A stretch of 61,427 nt of DNA. It comes from CAZKJL01 sp964611095 (GTDB taxonomy: Bacteria; Patescibacteriota; Gracilibacteria; Peribacterales; Peribacteraceae). Positions within the stretch are counted from its first letter, which is position 1. The number at the start of each line of letters is the position of its first letter. Below, piece by piece: positions 48,331 through 56,533 of the stretch. The notes below the pieces were generated by a model. That model was given only the letters and a program-made list of their open reading frames with translations, ran no database searches and had not been told where the DNA came from. The stretch covers positions 1-61,427 of the forward strand of contig CAZSWJ010000004.1 in assembly GCA_964611095.1 (NCBI GenBank), in the 5' to 3' direction. The position numbers were made by a program, and so were the translations under genes.

Positions 48331-48966
48331 ATGCCCGTGACACGACAATCGAAGACCGCTGCCAAGTCGAAGGCGCCCGCGGCAAAAAAGGCCCCCACGA
48401 AAGCCGTTCCCGCAAAGAAGGTGCCCGTCATCCATGCGTCGATGAACGTCATGGAAATCATCGGCATGCACCCGGGAGCCTCAGCGGTACTCTCGGCCTA
48501 CGGACTCAACTGTCACAACTGCGCATTCAATACGATGGACTCGCTCGATGCCGGAGCCAGAAGCCACGGACTCGGCGACGACGACATCGACAACATCGTG
48601 GGTGACCTCACGGATCTCCTCAAAAACGTCCCGGGCCGCCCCGAGACCATCGAGCTCACGGAGAGCGCTGGTAAGGCACTCTGGAACATCGCCGTCCAAG
48701 AAGGAAAGAAGGAGATGATCCTGCGCGTGGCGAGCGACGACCATGGAGGCTTCTGCATGGAGTTCTCCGAAACCGTCGAACCGAGCGACAAAAAGTTTTC
48801 GCACCCCGCGGTGAAGAACGTCATGCTCATCGCGACGTCCGACGCGCTCATGCGCATCGGCGGATCCACCGTGGACTTCCGCGACGGGCGCTTCAAGCTG
48901 GATCTTCCGGATGCGGCCACCGCCTGCGGTTGTACGGACAAAGGCGGCTGCGATTGTAAGAAATAG
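48331..48966 (+). CDS. DUF1858 domain fused to an A-type (IscA/HesB-like) Fe-S carrier domain
   Basis: A 211-residue protein in three parts. A basic Lys/Ala/Pro-rich tail spans residues 1-33. A DUF1858 domain (about 37-98) has MNVMEIIGMHPGASAVLSAY and GLNCHNCAFN, whose CxxC is typical of this family. An A-type carrier-like domain (about 106-211) has ETIELTESAGKALWNIA, ILRVASDDHGGFCMEF and a C-terminal ACGCTDKGGCDCKK. In classical A-type carriers the three cysteines are in GGCSG and CGCG. Here the first is shifted (GGFCM) and the tail is cysteine-rich. It is likely to bind an Fe-S cluster. Confidence 0.72.
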   Translation: MPVTRQSKTAAKSKAPAAKKAPTKAVPAKKVPVIHASMNVMEIIGMHPGASAVLSAYGLNCHNCAFNTMDSLDAGARSHGLGDDDIDNIVGDLTDLLKNVPGRPETIELTESAGKALWNIAVQEGKKEMILRVASDDHGGFCMEFSETVEPSDKKFSHPAVKNVMLIATSDALMRIGGSTVDFRDGRFKLDLPDAATACGCTDKGGCDCKK

Positions 48967-48969
48967 AAG

Positions 48970-49088
48970 TGCATAAGTGCACAGAAGTGCGTAAGTCAAA
49001 AAGTAAAAGTATACTCATCACGAAGATTCTCCTTCTTTCACTTCCGCACTTACGTACTTTCGAACTTTTTTTTACTTCCGCACTTCTC
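48970..49088. repeat. Inverted pair of 8-base repeat arrays
   Basis: Left arm GAAGTGCATAAGTGCACAGA (first 20 bases) to GTAAGTC; right arm units ACTTCCGC, ACTTACGT, ACTTTCGA, ACTTTTTTTT, ACTTCCGC, ACTTCTCC (49040-49088). A TATACT lies between the arms at 49009 and could be a promoter for RNase HI, with the right arm as its leader. Confidence 0.75.
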
Positions 49089-49090
49089 CG

Positions 49091-49645
49091 ATGGTCCGTC
49101 TCCCCGCTTCTCTCGAACGCACGCTCCAGACGATTTTCCCGCGTGCGCGTGAGCGCGATCAGTTCGTGGCCGACGTGGTGCGCAAGGCACTCGACTCCAA
49201 GAGCTCGGCCGATGAGCAGCAGCCGCTGGCCATCGGCGGCACGCTGCATCTGTACACCGACGGCGGATCGCGCGGGAACCCCGGCCAGGCCGCCATCGGC
49301 GTGGTGCTCTTCGATCCGCTCAAGAACGAAGTCATCCGCGAGTACGGCGAAGCCATCGGCATCGTCACGAACAACATCGCCGAGTACCAGGCGCTCGTCA
49401 TGGGCCTTCGCATCGCCGCCGAATACTGCCCCAACCACCTCATTTGCCACCTGGACTCCGAACTCGTCGTGAAGCAGCTCAACGGCGAGTACCGCGTAAA
49501 GATGGCGAGCTTCCAGCCCATCATCGAAGAAATCAACGAGCTCAAAACCAAATTCCCCCAGCTGACGTTCGTGCACATCCCGCGCGACCAGAACAAGCGC
49601 GCCGATCTCCTGGTGAATCGCGCCCTCGATGAACTGAAATCCTGA
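49091..49645 (+). CDS. rnhA: RNase HI-like protein with N-terminal ribbon-helix-helix-like extension
   Basis: A 184-residue protein. Residues about 50-184 are RNase H: YTDGGSRGNPGQAAIGVVLF (first Asp), NNIAEYQALVMGL (Glu), CHLDSELVVKQLNGEY (second Asp) and VHIPRDQNKRADLLVNRALD (last Asp region). It would cut RNA in RNA-DNA hybrids. The first 40 residues (VRLPASLERTLQTIFPRARE ... FVADVVRKALD) look like a ribbon-helix-helix motif rather than the usual hybrid-binding domain. Confidence 0.87.
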   Translation: MVRLPASLERTLQTIFPRARERDQFVADVVRKALDSKSSADEQQPLAIGGTLHLYTDGGSRGNPGQAAIGVVLFDPLKNEVIREYGEAIGIVTNNIAEYQALVMGLRIAAEYCPNHLICHLDSELVVKQLNGEYRVKMASFQPIIEEINELKTKFPQLTFVHIPRDQNKRADLLVNRALDELKS

Positions 49646-49654
49646 GAAGTGCGG

Positions 49655-49660
49655 TATACT
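49655..49660 (+). promoter_or_regulatory. -10 element TATACT of the VanW-family gene
   Basis: TATACT ends 6 bases before the GTG at 49667 and supports a GTG start. Confidence 0.65.
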
Positions 49661-49666
49661 GCACGC

Positions 49667-51022
49667 GTGAAGATTCGTCTTTTCCTTACCTCGCTGACGC
49701 TGGGCCTCGGCACGTTCTTTGCGGCTCCGGCGGCATCGGCTGCGCCCGCAACGATCACGTACACCTATCGCCATCACCTCATCACGGTGAACGTCGCGCA
49801 GCATCCGGAGTGGAAGCACGTCACCCGCACGTGGTTCTATGGCGGCGTGGCCGCCGTTCCGCCGAGCAGGCTCAAAACCTGCGGCGCAGGCGAGATCAAC
49901 GAACCGGGATGGAGCTTTCAGGAAGCGGTGGCGTGGAACGAAGCCGCCATCGAACGAACGTTGGTCGATGAAGTGGCATCCAAGATCGATCGCGAACCGG
50001 GAAGCGTGGTGATCAGAAAAAGCGTGACGGGATCCATCGTCTTCGACGGCATCGGTCTCACCGGACAGAAGACCGACGTGTCTCTCGCGGCGAATTTGAC
50101 GATGAAAGCGCTCGCGCAGGACATTGCCACCATCGTCCTGCCCGTTGTGGTGACGCAGCCCGCCATCGACGTGCAGGATGCCGAGCTTCGCGCGCAGGGA
50201 ATCAAAGAAGTGGTGACCGTCGGCGAGTCGGTGTTCACCAAGTCTCCGGTGAACCGCAGGCACAACATCGGCGTCGGCGTGCAGAAGTTCAACGGACACC
50301 TCATTCCGCAGGATTCGATCTTCTCGTTCAACGAGGTGCTGGGCCCCGTGAACGACAAAACGGGATACCGCAAAGAACTCGTGATCCAGGGCGACGAGAC
50401 GCTCCCCGACTACGGCGGCGGGCTCTGCCAAGTGAGTTCCACGGCCTACCGCGGACCGTGGGAGTACGGCATGCCCATCGTGCAGCGGAAGAACCACAGC
50501 TACGCCGTGAGCTACTACAGTCCGCAGGGGACCGACGCCACGATCTATCCGCCGAACGTGAACATGCGGTTTCTCAATGACACGCCCGGCGCACTGCTCA
50601 TTCAATCATTCGTCGACGATCAAGACCGCGCGTTCTTCATTTACTACGGCACGCGCGACGAGCGTACGACCGAAGTGATGGGACCGTACGTCACCGACCG
50701 CGTCTCGGCACCCAAGGAGGAGAAGATTTCCTACACCACGGAGATCCCGCCGGGACAAAAGCGCAAAGCCAGCGAGCGTCACGACGGCATGAAAGTGACG
50801 TGGTATCGCACGGTGCAAAGACCCGGCAGCGGCGCGGTTCTGGAACGATTCTTCTCGGCGTACCAAACGCGCCCGCTCTACTGGCAGGTGGGCGTCACGC
50901 CGGAGGAGATGGAAAGGCTCACGAGCGGAGCGGCGAGCGAAAGCCCCAGCTGGCTGCCGACGAGCGACCTCACGAGCAGCAGCAATTCTTCCTCCAGTTC
51001 GGCCGTAAAGACCGGCGGGTGA
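49667..51022 (+). CDS. VanW-family surface protein
   Basis: A 451-residue protein with an N-terminal signal peptide (LFLTSLTLGLGTFFAAPAAS, cleavage near residue 26). A possible peptidoglycan-binding region (about 60-200) precedes the VanW domain (about 200-340): IFSFNEVLGPVNDKTGYRKE, DYGGGLCQVSSTAYRG and KNHSYAVSYYSPQGTDATI. A Ser-rich tail ends it. VanW proteins are cell-wall-associated with unclear activity. Its last 145 bases overlap the recO gene on the other strand. Confidence 0.9.
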   Translation: MKIRLFLTSLTLGLGTFFAAPAASAAPATITYTYRHHLITVNVAQHPEWKHVTRTWFYGGVAAVPPSRLKTCGAGEINEPGWSFQEAVAWNEAAIERTLVDEVASKIDREPGSVVIRKSVTGSIVFDGIGLTGQKTDVSLAANLTMKALAQDIATIVLPVVVTQPAIDVQDAELRAQGIKEVVTVGESVFTKSPVNRRHNIGVGVQKFNGHLIPQDSIFSFNEVLGPVNDKTGYRKELVIQGDETLPDYGGGLCQVSSTAYRGPWEYGMPIVQRKNHSYAVSYYSPQGTDATIYPPNVNMRFLNDTPGALLIQSFVDDQDRAFFIYYGTRDERTTEVMGPYVTDRVSAPKEEKISYTTEIPPGQKRKASERHDGMKVTWYRTVQRPGSGAVLERFFSAYQTRPLYWQVGVTPEEMERLTSGAASESPSWLPTSDLTSSSNSSSSSAVKTGG

Positions 51023-51546
51023 GCGAATGAGACGTGGTCGAGCGTGGGAAGGAACGCCAGCATGAGCCGAGATGGACGCATGTCGGGTGCCGACGACGAC
51101 TCGGGCAGGTAACCCAAGATCTTGAGGAGCTTCAGCGTGAAGAGATGCAAGATGACGCGCGAGTGCGGGCCCGAACACGCGGCCAGAAAATCCACGGTGA
51201 GCGCGTACACGTCGTCGGTCGGCATGCCGTCTTCGGTGAGCTTGAGCAGAAGCTCCACGCCTTGTTCGGCGCACGAGAACGCATGCGGATCGCTCCATGC
51301 ACCGTGGTGCGGGTCCAGGCACTGCGACGCCGTGACGGAATTCCCGAACGAGTGTTGCTCCCACGTGATGGACACTTTGTGGAGCGGCAGAAGTCCCCTG
51401 CCACGATGGCTCAAAAGACGTCTGGCTCCCGTGATGCGCACCGCCATGCGTCCGTGCTTGCGCGTGAGCAGGATGCAAAAACGATCGGTCTCTCCCACGT
51501 TGTGCGCGCGGAGAACGACGGCCTCATCGGAAAAAGATCGTGGCAC
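50878..51546 (-). CDS. recO: DNA repair protein RecO
   Basis: A 222-residue RecO homologue. The N-terminal OB fold shows DEAVVLRAHNVGETDRFCIL, LTRKHGRMAVRITGARRLLS and RGRGLLPLHKVSI, followed by the helical domain. It would anneal ssDNA and load RecA in the RecFOR pathway. The zinc-finger cysteines of some RecOs are not clear. The GTG start directly follows the ftsX stop (TAAGTG), which implies reinitiation coupling. Confidence 0.82.
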   Translation of the reverse strand: MPRSFSDEAVVLRAHNVGETDRFCILLTRKHGRMAVRITGARRLLSHRGRGLLPLHKVSITWEQHSFGNSVTASQCLDPHHGAWSDPHAFSCAEQGVELLLKLTEDGMPTDDVYALTVDFLAACSGPHSRVILHLFTLKLLKILGYLPESSSAPDMRPSRLMLAFLPTLDHVSFAHPPVFTAELEEELLLLVRSLVGSQLGLSLAAPLVSLSISSGVTPTCQ

Positions 51547-52521
51547 TTAAATGATGTCGGGAGAAGACAGAAGCGAGATCGTGGACGTGGGACGGAATGC
51601 GAGGAGTGTGCCGAGAGCGGAGAGCACGACGACCGCAAGAAGCTCCGAAAGAATGATCCACGGCGACCAGGCCAAAAGAATCGCGACCGCCAAACTCATC
51701 CACGGACCGAAGATGCCGCCCGCGGCCAGTGCCGGAACCAGGACGGGTAGCAGCGCCACGGTCCCGCCGACGAACGCGAGCGAAAGGAATGTTGCGAGTC
51801 CCAGAAGCACGGTCATGCCGATGCCGAACGGCAGAAGTGTGGCGAGTCTCGATGCACCGACGAGTTGTTCCACGAAGAGCTCCTCGCGTTTCATGAGCGC
51901 GCGGCGACGCACGAGTTCGATGATGACGAAGAGCAGTGCCGCGGCGACGATGGCGGCGACGAAGAAGAGCGTGGTGCGGACCGCCGACACGACGTCGGCC
52001 ATGCGCTCCACTTGTTGTTGCTGATCGGTGGTTTCGCTGAGGAACGCCGGATCCACGACGGGAGAGAAGACCGGCTGTTTGAGGAACGTGGCGAAGTCGT
52101 TGTAGTCGTTGAGACGCTTGAGACGGACTCCGAGCGTGTCCGGGAACGGGTTGTCGATGCCGAACTTCGTGAGGAAATCCACGAGTGCCGGATCGCGCTT
52201 CTTCTGGCGCTCCAGAGCCTGCTCGCGGGTGATGTACACGACGTCATCGATGATGGGGAGCTGGCGAATGTTCTGGACCAAATCTTGAATCTGCGCGTCC
52301 GTGGCTCCGTCGCGGATCTGGAGGCGAAGATCGGTCTGCCTGCGGAGCAGCGTGAGTCCGCCCTCCACTCCGATGATGAGCAGAAGGACGATTTGCACGA
52401 GCACGACGACACCGAGCAACGACCCGAGAGCGGTCCCCCATCCTTCTTCGCGAAACAAGGTGAGTACACCTCGCTTCATCGCCCGTGGGAAAGAGACGGC
52501 CATCTGCGCTTTCTGCAGCAT
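51547..52521 (-). CDS. ftsX: FtsX-like cell-division permease
   Basis: A 324-residue membrane protein with the FtsX layout: short N-terminus, first helix (about 30-54), an extracytoplasmic domain (about 55-185) including PFPDTLGVRLKRLNDYNDFA, and three C-terminal helices. FtsEX activates peptidoglycan hydrolases during division. No ftsE gene is adjacent, which is unusual. Its transcript continues into recO. Confidence 0.87.
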   Translation of the reverse strand: MLQKAQMAVSFPRAMKRGVLTLFREEGWGTALGSLLGVVVLVQIVLLLIIGVEGGLTLLRRQTDLRLQIRDGATDAQIQDLVQNIRQLPIIDDVVYITREQALERQKKRDPALVDFLTKFGIDNPFPDTLGVRLKRLNDYNDFATFLKQPVFSPVVDPAFLSETTDQQQQVERMADVVSAVRTTLFFVAAIVAAALLFVIIELVRRRALMKREELFVEQLVGASRLATLLPFGIGMTVLLGLATFLSLAFVGGTVALLPVLVPALAAGGIFGPWMSLAVAILLAWSPWIILSELLAVVVLSALGTLLAFRPTSTISLLSSPDII

Positions 52522-52528
52522 GGATGTC

Positions 52529-52534
52529 AGTGTA
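52529..52534 (-). promoter_or_regulatory. Extended -10 element TGCTACACT of ftsX
   Basis: TACACT with TGC in front lies 7 bases before the ATG at 52521. Confidence 0.6.
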
Positions 52535-52606
52535 GCAAAACGCCGAAAAGAGAACTATGAATCGACTGCAAAAACGGCGTCGTTGTCGCCATGAATCCTC
52601 AGACGA

Positions 52607-53197
52607 TTACAGTCCGCGCTCCTCGATGCGGTTGGCCATCGTGAGACATTCTTGTGCGCGCAGATTTTCGGGATCGATTTGGAGCGCGCGCTCCAGAAGC
52701 GCTTTGGCCTTGGGGAAGTCCTTCATCTTGAGGTACACGACGCCGAGATCGCACAGAATGAGAGGGTTGCTGTCTTCCAAGTTGAGCGCACGCTCCAGCG
52801 TGACCATGCCGGCAAGTGGCTCGCCGCCGCTGAAGAGCGACCAACCGAGGCAGCGCAGGATTTCGGGGTTGTTGGGTTCCAAAAAGTTCGCGGCCTTGAG
52901 CTCACGGATGGAATCGGCCCAACGCTCGCGGTGCGAGGCGACGAAGCCGAGCACGTAGTGCGCGTTGAAGCTTTCGTGATCCAAAGCGAGGGCGCGGAGC
53001 GCGGCGCGTTCGGCACGATCGTACTGCTCCATGCTGAGCTCGTTGTCGGCCACTTCCTCGAGCGCAACGACGTTGTCGGGATCGCGGATGAGGACCTGTT
53101 CCAAGATGATGAGAGCTTCCTCGTGGTTCGCGGAAAGCTTCAGCTGTTCGGCTTGGCGGAGCAGATGCTCGATGATGTCGTCGGGAGGGGTCGGCAT
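52607..53197 (-). CDS. TPR-repeat protein
   Basis: A 196-residue protein made of about five tetratricopeptide repeats, such as EEALIILEQVLIRDPDNVVA, YDRAERAALRALALDHESFN and FPKAKALLERALQIDPENLR. There is no signal peptide or other domain. It is likely a protein-interaction scaffold. A TATACT box upstream defines the start at 53197. Confidence 0.85.
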   Translation of the reverse strand: MPTPPDDIIEHLLRQAEQLKLSANHEEALIILEQVLIRDPDNVVALEEVADNELSMEQYDRAERAALRALALDHESFNAHYVLGFVASHRERWADSIRELKAANFLEPNNPEILRCLGWSLFSGGEPLAGMVTLERALNLEDSNPLILCDLGVVYLKMKDFPKAKALLERALQIDPENLRAQECLTMANRIEERGL

Positions 53198-53207
53198 GGG
53201 AAGTCTC

Positions 53208-53213
53208 AGTATA
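53208..53213 (-). promoter_or_regulatory. Extended -10 element TGGTATACT of the TPR gene
   Basis: TATACT with TGG in front lies 10 bases before the ATG at 53197. Confidence 0.6.
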
Positions 53214-53222
53214 CCACCGCCG

Positions 53223-53549
53223 TCAACCGGCGATGAAGAAGACCGCCGTCGAAAGGATCAACCACGAGGAAAGCACGATGGCAAGCCCGATGAGCGATGC
53301 TTTCATGATTTTCTTGCCTGCCGAGAGCGTGGCGTCGTTGCCGCCCGATCCCACCATCAGAATGGCGCCCAAGAGGAAGAGCGCGGTCGCGACGAAGCTG
53401 CTCCAGGCGAGCAAAATGTTCACGATTCCTTGGATGATTTGCGGGATGGTGCTGCTGACGCCGGTGCTGATCACCACGACCTGCGCCGACGCACGTTCTG
53501 CAACGAGCGAAAGGGCGGTGCCGATGGCGATTTTCAGGTTCGGGGTCAT
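53223..53549 (-). CDS. T4SS-pilin-like small membrane protein
   Basis: A 108-residue protein with a signal-like N-terminus and two long hydrophobic helices (about residues 40-65 and 84-106) separated by GSGGNDATLSAGKKIMKASL. That loop and the following IGLAIVLSSWLIL match the CPR-common T4SS_pilin (VirB2/TrbC-like) pattern. The rest of a type IV secretion or conjugation system is not present here. It may be a surface pilin or membrane scaffold. Confidence 0.7.
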   Translation of the reverse strand: MTPNLKIAIGTALSLVAERASAQVVVISTGVSSTIPQIIQGIVNILLAWSSFVATALFLLGAILMVGSGGNDATLSAGKKIMKASLIGLAIVLSSWLILSTAVFFIAG

Positions 53550-53555
53550 CACACC

Positions 53556-53561
53556 ATTATA
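53556..53561 (-). promoter_or_regulatory. Consensus extended -10 element TGGTATAAT of the pilin-like gene
   Basis: A perfect TATAAT with TGG in front, exactly 6 bases before the ATG at 53549. It is the best -10 match in the window. Confidence 0.75.
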
Positions 53562-53626
53562 CCACATCGCGCCCCGAGGCAGAATACCGTTTTATGGGGT
53601 GGATTGAGAGAATGCGGAAGCCCGTC

Positions 53627-53632
53627 TACACT
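53627..53632 (+). promoter_or_regulatory. -10 element TACACT of the PBP gene
   Basis: TACACT ends 9 bases before the ATG at 53642 and favours that start over 53594. Confidence 0.5.
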
Positions 53633-53641
53633 AGGGAGCCC

Positions 53642-56530
53642 ATGGTTGGAAACGACTTTCAGACACGTTCCATCGGCGGAGACCGTCCTTCGCGAGTGTT
53701 CATACGCCCGCGCCGGAACGGCAATGGCGCCGATTCGTTGTGGGGGCGCTTTTCGGCGAAGATCCGCACCCTCTCCCGCGGCTTCGTGGGGTGGGTGGGA
53801 CAAAAGAGAACGGGGCGCGAGTGGCGCATGCTCATTCTGAAAACGTTCGGCATCCTCTTCGGAGCGGGCGTTCTCTTCCTGGCGATTTTGTGGTTCACGC
53901 TTCCGAACATCGATGATCCCGCCGCGATGTTCCCGTCGCAGAGCACGGTGATTTTGGACCGAAATGGCGTGGAGCTCTATCGTCTGTTCTCCGAACAAGA
54001 CCGCACGTACGTGCACGGCGATCAGATCAGTCCGTTCGTGAAGAGCGCCACCATCGCCATCGAGGACGAGCGCTTCCTCGGGCGCAGCACGTGTTTCGAT
54101 TTCATCGGTTACGTCCGCGCGGGCTTGAGCCAACTCGCGCCCGGAATTTTCGTGCGCTCGGGAGGGTCCACGCTCACGCAGCAGTTCGCGGGCAACGCGT
54201 TCGTCGGTCGCCAACGCTCGCCCATCCGCAAAATTCGCGAACTCCTCCTCGCGTGTGAATTGGAGCGCAAATACGACAAAGACGAGCTTTTGGAGCTCTA
54301 CCTCAACTGGATTCCGTACGGCCAGAACGCCTACGGCATCGAGCAGGCGGCCAAAAATTACTTCGGCATCGGCGCCAAAGATCTGACGCTCGCGCAATCG
54401 GCGACGCTCGCCGCACTGCCGCAGCGCCCCTCGTACTTCAATCCGTACGGCTCGCACGTCCGCACGTCCATCACGCCCAAGGCGCTCAATGACATTCAGT
54501 CGGGACGCATCACGAAGGCCGATGACATTCCGGATTCGGAAATCCGCATCGGACTCCTGGGGCAAACGTTCGGCAGCGGCGGCACTCCCCTCTACCTCGG
54601 AGGCCGCGCCGACCAGGTGATCCGCAACATGTTGGAGCAAGGAAAAATCACCGCCGAAGACCAAGACAAAGCGCTCAAGGAAATGCGCACGCTCAAGTTC
54701 GCCCGCGAGCGGCAGAACATCCGCGCGCCGCACTTCGTTTTGGAGACGCAGAAGAAGGTGGAAGAACTGCTCGGCATCGACGAAGCGATCTTGGAACGCG
54801 GCGGCATCCGCATCACCACGACCTTGGACTGGAACATTCAGCAAGCCGCGGACAAGGCCGTGGCAAGCCACAAAGACGACATCGTGAAGCGGTTCGGCGC
54901 GCACAACTTGGCGCTCGTGGCGCTGGCTCCCGTCACGCGCGAGGTGCTCGCGTACGTCGGCAACATGGATTTCAGCGACGATGCGTTCCAAGGAAAAATC
55001 GACATGGCCCAGAGTCCGCGTCAGCCGGGTTCGAGCTTCAAAGCGTTCACCTACTTGAGCGCGTTCGAGGCGGGCTACGGACCGGGGTCGGTGATCTACG
55101 ACGTGCCGACGAAATTCGGTGAAGACCAACCGCAGAACTTCGACGGTACGTTCTGGGGATTCACGAGCATGCGTCTCGCGCTCGGAGGATCCAGGAACAT
55201 TCCGGCCATCAAAGCGTTCTTCCTCGGAGGAGGCGAAGAGCCGCTGCTCCAACTCGCCGCGCGCATGGGCGTGGTCTCCCCGCTCAATGCCAAGGCCGAG
55301 ATGCGCAAGACGAACCCCGACTTCGACTACGGATGGCCGCTGGCCATCGGTGCCGCCGAAGTGCCGCTCGTGGAAATGGCGCAGGGGTACGCCACCATCG
55401 CCGACGGCGGCACGTTCCGCCCGATGCAGACCATCCTCAAGATCACGGACAAGGACGGCAACATTCTGTACTTGCCCAAGGCCGTGGCTCCGCAGCAAAT
55501 CGTCGATGAAAGACTGACGGCACAGGTGCGCTCGGTTCTGAGTGACGTGAGTGCGCGGCCGAACGACTTCTGGAAATCGATCCTCTCGGTCCCGGGGTAC
55601 CAAGCCGCGGCCAAGACGGGTACGAGCAACAAGTGTCTGGAGCGCGACACGAAGAATAACTGCACGCTCAGGCGCCCCGAGAGCACGTGGACCATCGGCT
55701 TCACGCCCAACCTCATCGCTGCGGTGTGGGTGGGCAACGCCACGAGCCAGTCGCTCTACGACAAAGCCGACGGTCTCACGACCGCCGCTCCCGTGTGGCA
55801 CGACTTCATGGTGGGTGCGCACAAACAGATCCCCACGCCCAAGACCGCCTTCACGGAACCAGCGGGCTTGTCTCATCCGCTCATCTCGCGTTTGTCCGGA
55901 AAGCTGGCCTCGGCCTGCACGCCGGTGGAACTGCAGAGCACGGACATCTTCTTGGATGAGCGCGTGCCTTCGGAGGAAGACCCCGCGTGTCAGACGCTCA
56001 CGATCGACAAGGTGACGGGGCTCCTCTCTTCTCCGGCCTGTCCCGCCGACGCCACGGAGCAGGGATCGTTCTTCCTGCCGAGCAGCGAACTCCCCAACCG
56101 CTGGCCGCTCTGGGAACAGGGCGTGCAGGAATGGGCCGCGAAGCAGATGGAACGATGGAACGCCAACCCCACACACTCCGGTTCGCAGCTGCCGCTCCCC
56201 GTGGCACCCACGAAGGAATGCGACCCCGCGCTCACGCCCGGACGTTTCGACAAACCGACTGTCAGCATCGTTTCTCCGCGGAACGGCGACAGCGTCATCT
56301 ACCCCTCCTTCACGCCGACGATCACGGTGAACAGCAAAGCCGCGCTCAGCGAGATGAAGATCGAAGTGGACGGCAAACCCGTCCGCACGTTCACCGAGGA
56401 ACCGTTCGAGGGATCGGTGCGCGTACCGCGAACGATCGATGCCGCAGGCTCGCACACGCTCACCGTCATCGTGACGGACAAGTACTTCAATACGGCCACC
56501 GACACGGTGAACTTCACGTTCGCGGAGTAA
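53642..56530 (+). CDS. Class A penicillin-binding protein (GT51 plus transpeptidase)
   Basis: A 962-residue bifunctional peptidoglycan synthase. A basic cytoplasmic N-terminus precedes one membrane helix (about 75-95). The GT51 domain (about 130-310) has TIAIEDERFLGRSTCFDF, GGSTLTQQFAGNAFVG and ELERKYDKDELLELYLNWIP. The transpeptidase domain holds the SxxK serine in RQPGSSFKAF (about 460-468) and the KTGTSNK motif (about 657). A C-terminal Ig/fibronectin-like domain (about 870-962) is added, with KPTVSIVSPRNGDSVIYPSF. It uses the polyprenol-linked precursor made possible by UppS. Confidence 0.94.
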   Translation: MVGNDFQTRSIGGDRPSRVFIRPRRNGNGADSLWGRFSAKIRTLSRGFVGWVGQKRTGREWRMLILKTFGILFGAGVLFLAILWFTLPNIDDPAAMFPSQSTVILDRNGVELYRLFSEQDRTYVHGDQISPFVKSATIAIEDERFLGRSTCFDFIGYVRAGLSQLAPGIFVRSGGSTLTQQFAGNAFVGRQRSPIRKIRELLLACELERKYDKDELLELYLNWIPYGQNAYGIEQAAKNYFGIGAKDLTLAQSATLAALPQRPSYFNPYGSHVRTSITPKALNDIQSGRITKADDIPDSEIRIGLLGQTFGSGGTPLYLGGRADQVIRNMLEQGKITAEDQDKALKEMRTLKFARERQNIRAPHFVLETQKKVEELLGIDEAILERGGIRITTTLDWNIQQAADKAVASHKDDIVKRFGAHNLALVALAPVTREVLAYVGNMDFSDDAFQGKIDMAQSPRQPGSSFKAFTYLSAFEAGYGPGSVIYDVPTKFGEDQPQNFDGTFWGFTSMRLALGGSRNIPAIKAFFLGGGEEPLLQLAARMGVVSPLNAKAEMRKTNPDFDYGWPLAIGAAEVPLVEMAQGYATIADGGTFRPMQTILKITDKDGNILYLPKAVAPQQIVDERLTAQVRSVLSDVSARPNDFWKSILSVPGYQAAAKTGTSNKCLERDTKNNCTLRRPESTWTIGFTPNLIAAVWVGNATSQSLYDKADGLTTAAPVWHDFMVGAHKQIPTPKTAFTEPAGLSHPLISRLSGKLASACTPVELQSTDIFLDERVPSEEDPACQTLTIDKVTGLLSSPACPADATEQGSFFLPSSELPNRWPLWEQGVQEWAAKQMERWNANPTHSGSQLPLPVAPTKECDPALTPGRFDKPTVSIVSPRNGDSVIYPSFTPTITVNSKAALSEMKIEVDGKPVRTFTEEPFEGSVRVPRTIDAAGSHTLTVIVTDKYFNTATDTVNFTFAE

Positions 56531-56533
56531 AGA

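Noticed and set aside
53549..56455. 968-codon open frame on the minus strand opposite the PBP gene
   Set aside because: A shadow of the class A PBP with low-complexity Arg/Glu/Val composition and no domain.
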